A DNA stretch of 64,000 nucleotides from Sipunculus nudus (lineage: Eukaryota > Annelida > Sipuncula > Golfingiida > Sipunculidae), in NCBI GenBank assembly GCA_026874595.1, contig CM049316.1:52895676-52959675 (forward strand). Reading direction: 5' to 3'. Within the stretch, counting starts at the first letter, position 1. The number at the start of each line of letters is the position of its first letter. This document shows, piece after piece, positions 24,890 through 37,900 of the stretch. The notes beneath the pieces were generated by a model, which saw only the letters and a list, made by a program, of their open reading frames with translations, was not told where the DNA came from and did not search any database. The position numbers and the translations under genes were made by a program.

Positions 24890-25529
24890 ATGCATATGCT
24901 AAAAGACGTTAGAAATAAAGGATAAAAAAAAGAATGAAAATTCTTTTGATCACATATTGCAAATGATACTATGATATACGCTATAGATTATAAGTAAAAG
25001 TTTTTTATATGCAAAATACCACGAACGGAGTAAGAAGTATAAGCTATATATATATACACAGATGATCATCTGCATGCATGGAGACTAGGGGCGCCGTGAC
25101 TTATAGACAGGGGTACTGATGCTGACATGTAACTTGTTATAGCCCTCTTGCTGGCACGTTCAGCCAGCCAGATATCCCCGACTCTGGTTGCACTGGTTGC
25201 TACCTCGGGCTATAATTTTTCGACAACTTGCTGCAGATCAAGTATTCCTTCAACAAGCCACAACCCTTCCATCTCGTTGTTAATCACGGCGCCTCTGACC
25301 TCTGTGCCGTTGGTAATGTTGTTGTATACAGTCGAGACCGTCTGTTTCGATAAAATCGTCGATTTAGAAACAGCTTGAATACCATCATAATATCTTTCCG
25401 TCTTTACAACACTTTATATTATCCTTGTGTGACACACATAAATACATACATTGACATATACATGTATTGGTTCAGGGCAAATATCACACACATATATGTA
25501 ATTATGTGTATATATACAAGAATGTTTAC

Positions 25530-25532
<3 letters not shown>
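24890..25532. other. Gene-free DNA
   Basis: 25080-25380 is GC-richer with a 76-codon open frame lacking recognisable features; the rest is AT-rich. Confidence 0.45.

Positions 25533-25595
<63 letters not shown>
25533..25595. repeat. (AT)n microsatellite
   Basis: About 63 bases of AT. Confidence 0.97.
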
Positions 25596-25599
<4 letters not shown>

Positions 25600-27240
25600 T
25601 ATTGTTTCAGGACAAATTCTCTCAGGATTGTTCTAACTATATATCGATCTTAATGCAACTGGAATTCTGCTTAATTCGAAAATGTCTAAAATGCCAGTTA
25701 TAACTCAATGAACCGAGGAGTTATTTGACGTATATGACATTTGGAAATTATGAAATAATTATAATAGATCAATTTCATTTCAAAATTGCAAGTACCGTTG
25801 TTAACATTTAGAGGCCGGTGGTATTTGAGGATTTTCACAGAGCGGCCAGCGCTGTGTGGCAGGCGTCATGTCGAGCCCTGTACCCGTGTTCCCTTCTTAG
25901 CTACTTGAACTTTAGATACATCAATCTGTCCGGTGCTTACTTTCTGGTAATTGCCGCGGAGCAGACTGGCAGGGATTTAGGCGTGGTAGTGACCACAGGG
26001 CAGGTTGTTCACCAAAGTGTGGACAGGACTTCAGCCGCCTCCCACACGATCAAAAGACCTCTTGTGCTGAATCGGCATTCCCGAGTTGGACTGAGTAATG
26101 GCGCGAGGCGGGAGGTTTCTACCTTCAAACTCGACCCCTCTGTTGAGCAATCTTCCTTATCAATAGGGTTTCAACTGGTGCATTTTTAGGGGGGGGGGGG
26201 CAGTTGCCGCGGTGTTTGTACTTGTAAATATGTAATACAGCCTGGAGTGTAAAGCAGGATCTGGCTTTATGAGCTGCAGCATCCCTCAGATCGCAGCCCC
26301 GTATTTGTCACCATGGCGGGTATTCAAACAGAGGTCAAGTGGTGATGTTAAGGCCTCTTCAGCCCATGTCCACGTGGCCCGTGTGTCAGCAGGGGCCCCG
26401 AGACCTCCCTGCTCGAAATCCTACGCGAGCATCAAACTTCTCATGCATAGTCTGAAGCCCAGAAATAATGCAATGTTTATTCTAGGAATCTTAGATAATT
26501 CTAGGATTGTATATGGGAAAAGGAAGGGACAAACAATTATGGCGCATCCCCCGGCCGTCATCAGCCACAACGGTCTAATAATAATACAACGATCCAACCA
26601 CGCTTTGAGTCCACTTCTCTTACTCTTTAATAATAACATAAAATACTTTTTATATAGTCAATTCTATTTAATACATAATCCAAGATAAACGTATCCCAAA
26701 TACAGGCTTAATTCCTGGTCTGTGAAATCAGACCAAAATCGTGAGCTCCTTGTAATTTAAAAAAAAAAGTTTCCTTCCTTATGCCGCACATTTAATGCAA
26801 GCATGACGATTCGCCAAATTCTTGATAAAAATGTAAGTATTTTCTCCAAAATACCTGAATCAGGTCACTCATATATAACAATAGATGCACAAACATGCCT
26901 TATATATATTTTATACAGTGATACATGATACATTTGAAATATATATACATGCATTTTTCAGGATTCCGACCATGTTTCTTAAGTGTATTTATTTTCTAAA
27001 CCATTTCTCGTAGAAGTAGAAGTGAACTATCTTAAACATATGTGCTTGTATCATATGATTATAGACCAATTTACTTTTTATATACATGTCAGTTGCAAAC
27101 CAGCTTCATTCATTTAATAATGCAATGATCTATAGAAAACTCATAATTCAAATTATAGATTTGTAGTAACCCAAATTCGCTATTTTACAATCTAGCTAAA
27201 AGCCAACTATGTATTTTTATATTAGTGACGTACGGCAATT
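25596..27240. other. Gene-free DNA with a GC-richer part at 25.82-26.6 kb
   Basis: The GC-richer part has open frames of 123 and 139 codons with no recognisable domain, plus a poly-G tract near 26188. The rest is AT-rich. No gene is supported. Confidence 0.45.
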
Positions 27241-27580
27241 AACTTTAAGATTACGAGGACGTGCTGATTGACTGTCATCTTGTGTTTTGCCACCTTGCGT
27301 CGTTACCAGACAGTTGCTGGATTAAATCTGCTGTAGGTATATTGAATGTAATACACGTTCAATACGACCATCCTTCTAATCCCCTATAAACCGCCCAGCA
27401 CATCGCAACACGTCACCAGGTGGCGTGCTGTTGTCGTCACCATACTGTGCAGGGAACAATGATATCGCCATTGATTACATATTGTTTGCCATGGGATAAA
27501 AGGGATTTGCAGGAATTGAAGCCATCTGCGTGTTAAATAGCTTGTAGGGGGTTGGCCAAACAGCTGTCCTTTCTGTTAAA
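27240..27580. promoter_or_regulatory. Candidate enhancer with SOX-type sites and a CTCF-like motif
   Basis: A repeat-free block with GAACAATG (27454) and CCATTG (27468) in inverted arrangement, ATTGTTT (27481), GGGATAAAAGGGATTTG and, at 27413-27426, TCACCAGGTGGCGT, which matches the CTCF consensus CCASYAGRKGGCRS at 12 of 14 positions. SOX proteins bind AACAAT/ATTGTT. Function is inferred from motifs only. Confidence 0.35.
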
Positions 27581-27654
27581 GGATTAACGCTATATCCTAT
27601 ATCTTGTGTCTGTATATTTTCATTCCCATTCAGCCACGACACCGTATATTGATC

Positions 27655-28005
27655 TCGTCCCCCCCCCCGCCTTTTTTTTTTGGGGGGGGGGGAGAAAAAA
27701 CTTAATTACTTATGTTTTTATAAGTACCGCAAAGCAAAGGGAGAAGTCACTTTTGTTAGTATATATTAACCCCACTATATGCATAACACTTTTATATTAT
27801 TCTATATATATGTTACACTATACGCAACTATTTATATATAGTATATTATATTGTAACATCACCTGCTGAAAGTAAATTGTCCTTTTTTTCTTTTTTTCTT
27901 TTTTTGTTAAACACACACTGGCTCCCTCGCATGTCGGGCATGATACACAGTTTTGGACCCCATTCCCCCTCCCCCAAATTTTGCATGGATCCGCTCCTGC
28001 ACCAG
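27655..28005. repeat. Poly-C/poly-T/poly-G hairpin tract and GGATCCGC-ended repeat
   Basis: Poly-C, then poly-T, then poly-G (27660-27692) can fold back. The right border reads TTTTGCATGGATCCGCTCC near 27980, similar to the terminus of the repeat ending at 33431. Probably a decayed mobile element. Confidence 0.4.
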
Positions 28006-29990
28006 GCATGCATGTAATACGTACATGGGGTTGTGTTTTCCTTTTGTCCAGGTCTTAAGACCTGGGAATAAATGATTGAATATCTGTGCTTGGGAAAAAT
28101 GTCCATATAAACGAAATAATTGTCAAAACTCTGTTTCGATATAAAAAGAATTACTTGATTGAAATTACATAAATATATGTTAACATATGTTCATACATTT
28201 TACCTGGGAAAAGATTTGGTAATATTTGGTAAGATATTCATTAATAATTATCCTCAAAACATATTCAGATTTCGTCATAACAAAAAGAATCAACTATACT
28301 GCATGCATAAATATGTCAGGGTTTCAGTCAACACATGTATTACTGAAGTAAGCGTAAAATTTCATATACGTGTTTCTAAATAACAAGCCATTCATAATGT
28401 TTTAAACACAATGAAAACAAAATGGTTGGTGTACACGTTATATTTTACGAAACATAACATAATTAAAGAAAACTTTGAAGGTTGAAAAAAAATTGAAACT
28501 GTGGTTATGGTTTAAAGGTTATTCGCAACTTTGTATTTGACTTATAACTGAAGTATATAAAATCACACTATTAAAGGTTGGTCATTGAGTGTGATTATAT
28601 TTAAGTCCATAAATTACGCGCAACAGTATTCTTTAAGTATAAACAATCACATATAATTGTTTGACATAACCAGTTACACCCCTGCGAGGTCCATGTATAT
28701 ATAAAGGTATATATATGACACATGCTTACTCTCACAGTAAATCCAAATAAGTACCTTGCCTTTATTTCACTATGAGGGCACGTGCACGGTAAATCACTCT
28801 ATAATGAATATACCTATATACATTTATGTGTATATATCTTTAAACAGAATAAGGTCTTCATGTCAAGTCTAATGTAACAATAATATAAAATATACAAGCA
28901 GGCAGCATGTATAGTAACAGCAAGAAGGGTAACCTATGTTGCTGTTTTAATTTGGCATCAAGAGTTAATTCACTCAGTAAGCGGGCACATGACTTGTTTA
29001 TGGGAAACACATGCTATAATGCTGGATGCATTTTGTGTATAAGACGATCTTAACATAATCAGTGTGTTCCCAAGTGGTTTGATAAAGTAGTTTGTTTGAT
29101 TTGAGTGGGCATACTTAATGGCCACTTTGTCAGTGATTAGCGAGGGCCCCAAGGACTAACACACACACACACACACATTATATTACATTATATTATATTA
29201 TTATATTATTTTTGGGGGATTATAAGAATAAAAATCTATATCTGCATGTTTGCGTGACATGTGTGTCCTTATGTGGCTATACTATATAGGCCTATATATA
29301 TATGTCTTTATATGTGGCGTATAACACACCTCTTCCCGCGTAACTTTTTATACTTCATACCCGGAATAAGAGATGGTTCAATTAATTATTGACTCGTTTA
29401 CAAAAAAAAAAATATATTCGTTACTGCTGTTTCGTATCTGAAGGTAATGGCATCCCGATGCACCCATACACTCACTGATCAAAATGAAAAATTATGCACT
29501 AATGGATTCTTAACATGTGGTTGGTGGCTGTCAACAAAAGCCGCATGAGGACGTACATATTTAGGTGTCATATGATCAAATTTTGCATTTCTTGTTAGTG
29601 AAATAGTCTTTAATAATTAAACATTAAAAAACAATTCTAATTTCCTTTATTCTTTCCGAATAAAAATACTACATGATCAATTTATAATATCTAAAGAGAG
29701 AAACCGGTAAATTGGAATATAAAACGAAAGCAGAGCACAGGAATTTATAACAAACGGAAAATTCATTAAACACAGTGAACTTTTGTATCATAGAGATATT
29801 TACCCTACGCTTTAGTCGATTATATTTAAATGTGGAATTATGTGTATCCATAAATGTGAATAAATACCAACAAAACATAGATGAAATGAACTTGTTAATG
29901 CGAACACCATGCAGCAATAATACTTCGTCAAAAAAAGTTTTTTTTAAAAGGACAGCTTTATGCGCTGGTCAAGATGTGTACAGACTTCGG
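28006..29990. other. Gene-free AT-rich DNA
   Basis: About 2 kb of AT-rich sequence with a short (AC)n tract near 29160. No gene seen. Confidence 0.6.
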
Positions 29991-30470
29991 GGTCAGTTTT
30001 GTGGATAATCACCTAAACACCATGCAGCACTAATAAACCCAGCACTGACGCCCTCGTGTCAGCACCCCTTCTCACACGACCCGGCCACCGTGTGCTGTCT
30101 CTGGTTTTTGCTTTTGTGCCTGTGTATTTTGAAGAAAATCTAAGGCATGGATCCCGTGCCCCCTATCTGTGTGTTGTGTCTGTACGGCATCCCGCTGGCG
30201 TCCTACTCTGGCCGGTTTGCATAACCGTGGAAAGACGAGGAACACGACCTACCGACGTCAGGAAACTCTCCCCTTCTCGCTGTCATCGGCTCTGACGGTT
30301 CTGAGGGTAACTTTGAACCATGACTGTCTCTGATGTAAGCCAAGGGTCATCTGGAAAGAGGCTCCTTACACACATATATTTACAAATGGGGCCACCCATG
30401 CAGGCCCGTCACTGTTACAATCGCCTGGTTGCACTGAAGGGTATTTTTGTTCCATGAATTGAGGGGGCGT
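29990..30470. promoter_or_regulatory. GC-rich gene-desert island
   Basis: GC-balanced, CpG-containing, repeat-free block with a 79-codon open frame lacking recognisable features. Weak candidate for regulatory DNA. Confidence 0.2.
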
Positions 30471-31075
30471 ATAATGGAGCAGCTATATGTGTTAACATGG
30501 CTAAGGCAACTTCATATTTAATATCAATAATACTGGATTATTTCCTAGGAGCTACTATAATACATTAAAAGTTATATTCGCGCGGCATACTTTGTTTCTA
30601 TTTATATGAGTCATTTCTATTTTTCTGCTAATACATTTTAGCAAAAAAAAAAAAAAAGAGACATTTTTAAATGAATGATTGACAGTTTTGTTCAACAAGA
30701 CACACTTGGTTCGTCTTGGTCTAGAAAAATATGCTTTGTGTATGTATAGTTACTGACCACGTGACCTTTCTTACATCGAAAATTAGAGATTAAACATGGC
30801 TGTACAAAAGGCCCCCACCGGCAGATCATATTCCTATTGGGAGAAGAGAATGCAACATTGTGTGCTGAAAGACAAAAGGCACGTCTTTTATGGGGCTTCA
30901 TTCTTTGTAGTCTGAAATGCACCAAGTAATTTTACGAGTTAGGTCATAGAACAGACGGATCAGCTATATTATTAATACCCCGTCTTGTTTGTAGTCGATT
31001 CACCCGACATAGAGTATGCACTCTTTTTGCCTTTTAAACACACACTCTCCGGGGTAATCAGGTTAAGTGGCTTGA

Positions 31076-31115
<40 letters not shown>

Positions 31116-31600
31116 TGTATATGATTATTTCATTATTTATGATAGTCATTGAACATAAAGATATATATTTATGAGTGTGTATGCGTAATATATAACATTT
31201 ATTATAATCTAACAGAAATTATTTCCATGGATGAGGTTTTTCACCATATATATTTATATATTTAGGCCTCTCACCGATAGTGCCGGTTTGATTATATATA
31301 TTTGTCTCCTTGTGTGTATTTTTTTAATGAATATTTTCAAACATTTCACGAAAATATAAAATTTTCACAACTCATCCTCCCCCTAAAAATACAGTTCATC
31401 TCGATGTAAACTCGGCAGTTAATTTTATTTTAATTCTGAAAGTAGAAGATATTATTTTGTAATGCCCTATTTATCTTCGATAGAAAAATACAATAAGCAT
31501 TGTCATACAAGCACTCTCTTATATATAGAGACATAACCTATATGTGACAAGAATTCTGGTAGAGATGTAATTTTTTTTTTTCTTTTTTTTTTTTTTACTT
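30471..31600. other. Gene-free AT-rich DNA
   Basis: No gene; holds one (AT)n array at 31078-31111 and a poly-A tract near 30643. Confidence 0.55.
31078..31111. repeat. (AT)n microsatellite
   Basis: About 34 bases of AT. Confidence 0.96.
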
Positions 31601-32330
31601 TTTGCATTATGTTATGCTTGCATTGACTGTAGGAATGCGCGCGTATGCGCAAGCATGCATGTGTGCTCCGGAAAACAAGTGCTTGCCGAGTGATATTAAG
31701 TTTGACAGATTCTCCGAGGGTTACGGGAGCCCTAACAGGTGCGGAAGTTAAATGTGATTTATGCTGCATGCATGCATGAGACTGCGCAAGTATAAATCTT
31801 TACAGCACAAACAGCAATAAACGACTGCTCTCACACTGTCCCGGGATGCAGCAAGTACATGCATTTAGCTTAATCCTTTACCTCTGTCTGTTTCTGTACA
31901 CAAAGAGATATGACTGGTATTTCGTCAGCTAATTGCGGGAAACAAGCTCGTTGGCGGGCCTTCTCACAACAAAACCACCTCATATGCGCTGAGCGTTGTT
32001 GTTTACCGTAAGATATCAGTCATATATGGCGCCCGACGGGATGTAGTTTACAAACTACATGTGTTACACTGGTCCGTGTGCGAAAAAAAAACGTGTAGAT
32101 CGGGACTCCGTGTGTCAAACATGGGATGCTGCGTGTCTGTGTGTCAAACAGTCTGTTTTTCCGCCGTATATCAGAATGTTAGAATGTGACAGGTATTGGA
32201 AGTAACATGCACGTGTATGATCATAACATTCTTATTTCCCTTGAATACTTGCGTCCGGCTGTGCAAGCTGAGTTGTTTTCATTTCATAAACCTGTTTTCA
32301 TAGTTGTACATGTACTCAGTTCTTTGGCGA
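31601..32330. other. Gene-free DNA, slightly GC-richer
   Basis: No gene or repeat structure recognised. A GCGCGTATGCGC-type stretch lies near 31637. Confidence 0.45.
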
Positions 32331-32335
32331 GAACG

Positions 32336-32460
<125 letters not shown>

Positions 32461-32630
32461 GGTACGAAATTTAAATTCTGTCAAGTTAAAAAAAAACTTT
32501 ACAGAATTATTGAAATTGAACTAGTAATTTATGTTTTATGATTATCGGATGTTAGATGGGGCATTCCAAAGCCCTCTTTCTAAATTTACGAGGCATTGAA
32601 TGATAGGCAAGGCAGATATCATGAACAGTC

Positions 32631-32804
32631 ATATTCCTCACTATATGTCTGTATGTCCAGGCTTGTGTTCGGACCAGAGGTCGAACGCTGACACCGATAG
32701 TGCCTGTTGGATTATTATTTTCTTCCAACAGGCACTATCGGTGTCAGCGTTCGACCTCTGGTCCGAACACAAGCCTGGACATACAGACATATAGTAAGGA
32801 ATAT
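32631..32804. repeat. Near-perfect 81-bp inverted repeat with 12-base loop
   Basis: Arm 32631-32711 and arm 32724-32804 are reverse complements at 80 of 81 positions; the loop is TTATTATTTTCT. The only mismatch is C at 32639 against A at 32796; in a minus-strand transcript this would be a G-U pair. I see no flanking target duplication and no protein-coding content. It could be a fold-back element, a recent inverted duplication, a hairpin RNA locus or an assembly artefact. Confidence 0.97.
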
Positions 32805-32837
32805 AAGTAAAGAAAGAGAAATACTTAAAATATCGCC

Positions 32838-33110
32838 GGGGGGGGGGGGGAGCACATATTCCGGTTACAGGGGGCGGAGTATCGATTACGTATATACCGG
32901 TTACGGCGTTATGTATATGTATAACATGTATACCAACTGTAACTGGTATGTGTAACCGTTACTCCCCCCACCGATTACGATGGTTGGGGGGGGGGGGGGG
33001 GGTATGGTTACACATAAAGGTTAAAGAGTTACACATACCAGTCACAGCGGCTGTGCATGCATGGTTACACATGCTGGTTACAGTGGGCGGAGGTATGGGT
33101 TATAGGCTAT
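32838..33110. repeat. GGTTAC-rich block with poly-G tracts
   Basis: GGTTACA, GGTTACG and related strings recur about every 15-40 bases on both strands. A 15-base inverted repeat (ACTGGTATGTGTAAC at 32942, its complement at 33028) brackets a poly-G run near 32986-33002. CAGGGGGCGG at 32868 also matches the CTCF core. Origin unclear. Confidence 0.6.
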
Positions 33111-33155
33111 ATGCTAATTACATCTGTATATAAATCGTTGTATTATGATAACAGA

Positions 33156-33431
33156 AGCGGATCCGGAGGGGGGGGGGGGGTTCCAGGCGATCCGGACCCC
33201 CTCTTTTTCTGTCGCCGCAACCTTTTTTTAGGGGTTTCAGACCAAATTTTATGATCCGGACCCCCTTTTTCCTGTCGCCGCAACCTTTTTTTAAGGTTTT
33301 CAGACCAAATTTTACGGCCTGGACCCCCCCCCCCCCATTTTAAAGACCTGGGGATCTTTTTATTTTAGGTTTTTTTTTATGAGTCCTCCTGGGTTGGGCC
33401 CACCCTTTTCCTAAATCCTTGATCCGCCCCT
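33156..33431. mobile_element. Decayed repeat element with GCGGATC ends and 64-bp internal tandem units
   Basis: The left end AGCGGATCCGGAGG and right end CCTTGATCCGCCCC share an inverted GCGGATC. Inside, a unit with GATCCGGACCCC, CTGTCGCCGCAACC and TTTCAGACCAAATTTTA repeats at 33189, 33253 and about 33315. Probably a non-autonomous element; no coding capacity. Confidence 0.5.
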
Positions 33432-34740
33432 ATATTAATTATCGCAGGTATAAGCATGTATGCATTTATATGACGCACAGGGAGATTTCAAATTTTTACA
33501 TAGATTCGTGGCAAATTTTCCTTGTTATTTTCATATGCACACAATTTAATAAATTCAGTTCGCATGTTATACATCAGTACTACTGTGGTCACGTGTAACC
33601 TTAAACACGACATTCATTGGAGCTATTTACGGTATATGTGTTACGGCGACTTACATAATATTATAAACATTCCATACCAGTTTTCAATTTTCTGTGACAG
33701 CCACATGCCAATATTATGTTCTCTTTGCCTTTGCCTGTCTGCGAGAGAAAGCAAATATCCCCTGATGTCAGTCTTATCACTATGGTGACGTCATACCCAT
33801 CATGCAGGACTAAAACATACGTCACTTTTGCGTTCTGTTTACAAACGGACCACGCCCTGTCACTGCACGCCCCGCGAAAAAGGCTGGGGCCGAGCGGGAT
33901 CTGATATATACAATCGATTACACATGGCACACTCTTGTAAACATATCACTGACACAATATTTGTGTAAAGTAAGCAATTTGTGTACTGATGATGTTTATA
34001 AGGGTCAGTATCGGCACTAGGGCTTATCTAAATAAATACACCAGCCACACACACGTTCGCCCGTAGTAGCCAGCAAGAGATAAAATTACTGTGCCCCCGC
34101 AAGTGTTTCCCCATGCTTAAAATCCAATAACATGAGAAAACAGTGTTTAGTTAAGCATGCTAATTGGTAAACGATCAATCGGGCGGCCACCTGAATGTGA
34201 TATATGACTTTGATGCGGCGTGTTTTGAAAATTAACTGAGCGAACATTCTTTTCGTATATATATATAAAATAAGGTGAGGGAATCGTAGTTTATTTTTTA
34301 TTGGTGATATGCATATATTTTATTTCACTGATTTTTTTTAAACAACAGACATCTAACTTGTTTTAACATATACATTCTAGGGGCTTTTATAATTCACTGA
34401 ATCTATAAATTGATAATTTCTAGGATTAATAATTAGTCTTTTTTCATATATTTTATTCAATTCGAAAATAATTAATGTTCTACTTACTGTTTCAGTTATG
34501 TATGACTTATATAAAAATGATGTGAATCTTTATATTTTTTATGTATGCTGCATTTCAATCATATTGATTTGATTTAACCAAAATAATCTTAGAATTTCAC
34601 CTACAAGTATAACGTTGGCAAATGTCATTTAGCGAACACTTTCTGGGTGGATCATATAAAAAAAGAAAGTTTTAGATAAACGTATCGTATTAAAACAGAA
34701 TTTTAGTTGATTACAGTCTTAAATTATCACTTTAGCGGGT
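33432..34740. other. Gene-free DNA
   Basis: 33.7-34.2 kb is GC-balanced and repeat-free, the rest AT-rich. No gene is supported. Confidence 0.5.
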
Positions 34741-35205
34741 TTGTAAGGAGATTAACATTTATAGTCTGCTGACAAAGAGCGGACATTCCCAGGAGCTTCA
34801 GCGGGAGTGATAGGAATCCCCGCGAGCAGACGATACCGTAAATATGCCACTCAGCCGCTGAGAGGACATGACAAAGACCAGTCGACGTGACGCTAGGCTA
34901 AAGTGGCGCCTGATATTGAATAGAGGTCGCTAATTAGCAATGATCGAATGATTTCAGTTCATAAACACAGCATCCTCGCCTGGGGAGGTATCGTGACGCT
35001 GCAAGCTCCATCCTCTGGCTGCGGCAGCATCTTTCACCGCCTAGTGTCAAGCATGACAGGAGACGTTACAGGGCTCCCACATACCGCGCAGATAACACTT
35101 ACAGTCTTGCAGTGTGACGGTTCTGCTCCAAGAATCTTGCATAACATACAAGTAATACGACCTCACCCAGTGTTAATACAGGAAGTTCTGGCTATCTGAC
35201 AAAAA
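34740..35205. promoter_or_regulatory. Candidate enhancer with a palindromic homeodomain site
   Basis: A GC-balanced, repeat-free island in AT-rich DNA. It contains the perfect palindrome GCTAATTAGC (34929-34938), followed by AATGATCGAATGATT, plus AGGAATCCCC near 34812. A palindromic TAATTA fits paired homeodomain binding. Open frames in it are incidental. Confidence 0.35.
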
Positions 35206-36640
35206 TCATTTAAGATAATGGGGATGGTTGAGGCATCAACTCCACTTATCGAGAGTGACATATGTGGACATTTTTTTTCATTAACTTTACACTTTCGTGC
35301 ATGTGTTTGTGTGTATGCGAGTGTTAAAACCACCGTGCACATGTAAAGCAAACATCACATAGACGGCGCTTATAGCTCGGGTGATGTTCTGTGATTCTGA
35401 GATGAAGAAATAGGGGGTCTCTCTCTCCCTCTCTCACACACACATGCACACACACACACAAGGTGAACTCCTCCCACATCTAGAGAGGTCTTGGGGATAT
35501 TTACTTTAGAACATCAGATTAGGCAAAACTAATCTATATTTTTCCATATACCGAACAGACTGTTTCTTTTCAATCAATCTCTTATTTCGTAATAATGTTA
35601 AAGGATATAAACAGAACAAGTTTATTAAAAAATTAATCAGGTAAATATATCTACCTGCAATCACGGTTAATCTAAACTACATCGGGCGAATAAGTTTGCT
35701 AAAAAATCATCACTAGTAGTTTTGAAATTACACTGTATATATGTTCCATTTATTTTGTAAAAAAAAAGAATATACAAAGTTTGCAAAATCGCATAATTGC
35801 TGAATGGATTTTATACATTCGATCGAGATATAAATGTTGGTAGGAATATTAATTATGGATAGCCTAACTAATGTAAAATTTTCAGCTGACATATCCAATA
35901 TCTGATATTGAATGCAAAATGTAATAAACTGCCTTATTTGAGATTTATCTCTGCAGGTCAGCATGTGCCTTTCCACTAGTTCTTCCAAAATATTAAGTAA
36001 TTCTTTTGTTATGCTCTACTGATCAGGGCTACCCTCACACGCTTTTTACAAGACTGGTGGCACCACCTATATAACTTCAAATTTACCCAAGTCTCATTGT
36101 TCCATATGAGAATCATATATACCTTTTACATCTGTTCCGTCAGAGTTCAGTTGAACAATCAAATAGTTTACATTTTATAATTAACTTGTAATAATGCACT
36201 GCGCATATTAAGACATATATTCAAATCATTATGTAACTTTCAAGCAGGTCATGTCAACCACTTCCTGAAAATGTTTCCAACAGTTTTTTACATGCATGTC
36301 CAAATTTATTAAACTTTTATATTAAAATTTCAATATCTCCTGTCAGTTCCATGGACTGATAAATTTTGTATACATAGAGTGATCATACATGTCTTTATAA
36401 ATGGTACCAGATGACACCGGATATATCTTAGTTTTATTACATGACCCAATGATGGATTATTTGTTATATATAAGAGAATTAGTTTAATACAAACAAAAAT
36501 AATAATACATACTTGGCACACGATGCGTTAAAGTATAAGGATGAACTTTTTTTTATTGAAGTACTTTTTACATAGGAGATGGATTTTACAATTCTCACAT
36601 GCAAACGCTTCCGCAAAAATAATTGTTTTAATACGGGGAT
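35206..36640. other. Gene-free AT-rich DNA
   Basis: Contains short CT/CA tracts near 35420-35460 and, near 36052, CTGGTGGCACCACC, apparently a minus-strand scrap of the 12.5-kb repeat family. No gene. Confidence 0.55.
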
Positions 36641-36688
36641 ATATACCGCCACTTACACTGATGTGGTTTGAAAGCTGAAGCTAGTCTG

Positions 36689-36702
36689 CCGGCAGGGGGC
36701 GA
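36689..36702 (+). promoter_or_regulatory. CTCF-like motif
   Basis: CCGGCAGGGGGCGA matches the vertebrate/fly CTCF consensus CCASYAGRKGGCRS at 12 of 14 positions, with a nearly perfect core. It lies in a small GC-rich patch (36.65-36.8 kb). Binding is untested. Confidence 0.35.
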
Positions 36703-36819
36703 TAGCGGCCAATGCGTCAACAAGGAGGGGTTGCATGCACTGATGCAATTTCCAAGACAGATAGGCTGAGATAGCGCTTGTGTTGGGGCGGGATTTGGTT
36801 AGTGAAGTCGATAATTTTA

Positions 36820-37431
36820 TAATGATACATCTATGCTGGTATATGAATCCCCATTGAGATCAGGGGCACTGGAATAAAATACGTTCTGGTGGGACAGGGA
36901 CTGAAATCAGCAAAATAAAGAGAAATGCATCCCGAAGTCCTTAATCTGATATTTAATATGATCAAAATGCAATGGTCGTCATAGCCAAAAGTAAACATGG
37001 TGCGTTTGTTTCTTGGATTGACCTAATGGGATCCGCGATACGGTATGACTTATCCCAAAAATGTTCCTTTCAGATAAATCATGTCACAAATCATTGGGCT
37101 TAATTAATGGAATTATTGTTTTAAATACAACGATTCCTTTAACGAAGACTCCCTATGATGTTGACGCTTATGTGCAGACATTGACTTTTTGAGCGCGTGT
37201 TGGTGTGCGTGTGTGTATCTTGAGTCCGTGCTTGCGTATGTAGGGAATAAAAAGGCAATTGTATATTCGTGCACATGGAGACTGAGGTTATAATATTCTT
37301 ACCGCGTACCTAATATATTTTAAAATACAGGGTACACTTAATACAAATCATTTAAACCTTGTTTATCCAGCATGTTAACTACATCTTATTTTATCATATA
37401 AACATTTTGATTACATTTGGATGAAAGCAAT

Positions 37432-37473
<42 letters not shown>

Positions 37474-37900
37474 CTTTCAACGAAATGTCTATATATACTG
37501 TGAGGAACAGCTTAAAACGGTCCCCTGTGGGTGAGGTTAAATGGTGTCATATATTTTATTGAGTAATGTTGTTGAAGGAGTGTATGTCTTGTAATTAAAT
37601 GTAAACAACTTATGAGGTAGTGGTGGGCATTGTTTTTACAGTAAGCCCGAGTGATCGCTGGTGAGTGGTTGGTTGTCGACATGGGGCCCATCTGGGTGGA
37701 TGTATCGACTTTATACGCTGGTGTTGGCCGTCTCAATTTCTGAACATCTGTTTGGACAAAACAAAGCCCGTGGCGATACAGGCAATTCCTGTATGCCTTG
37801 GGCTGAGGCATAGGTTAAACACGACAGAGATACGGCTAAGTATCGAGGTAAAGATCTAGAGGCAGTTTACACAAATTAGTAGTCTGTTTTAATTCCAAAC
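36820..37900. other. Gene-free DNA
   Basis: Mostly AT-rich; 37.5-37.87 kb is GC-balanced with open frames that I do not recognise. Confidence 0.5.
37442..37472. repeat. (CA)n(TA)n microsatellite
   Basis: A short CA run leads into about 31 bases of TA. Confidence 0.96.

Noticed and set aside
26269-26688. 139-codon open frame
   Set aside because: The C-terminal part runs into AT-rich DNA and the peptide shows no domain; composition effect.
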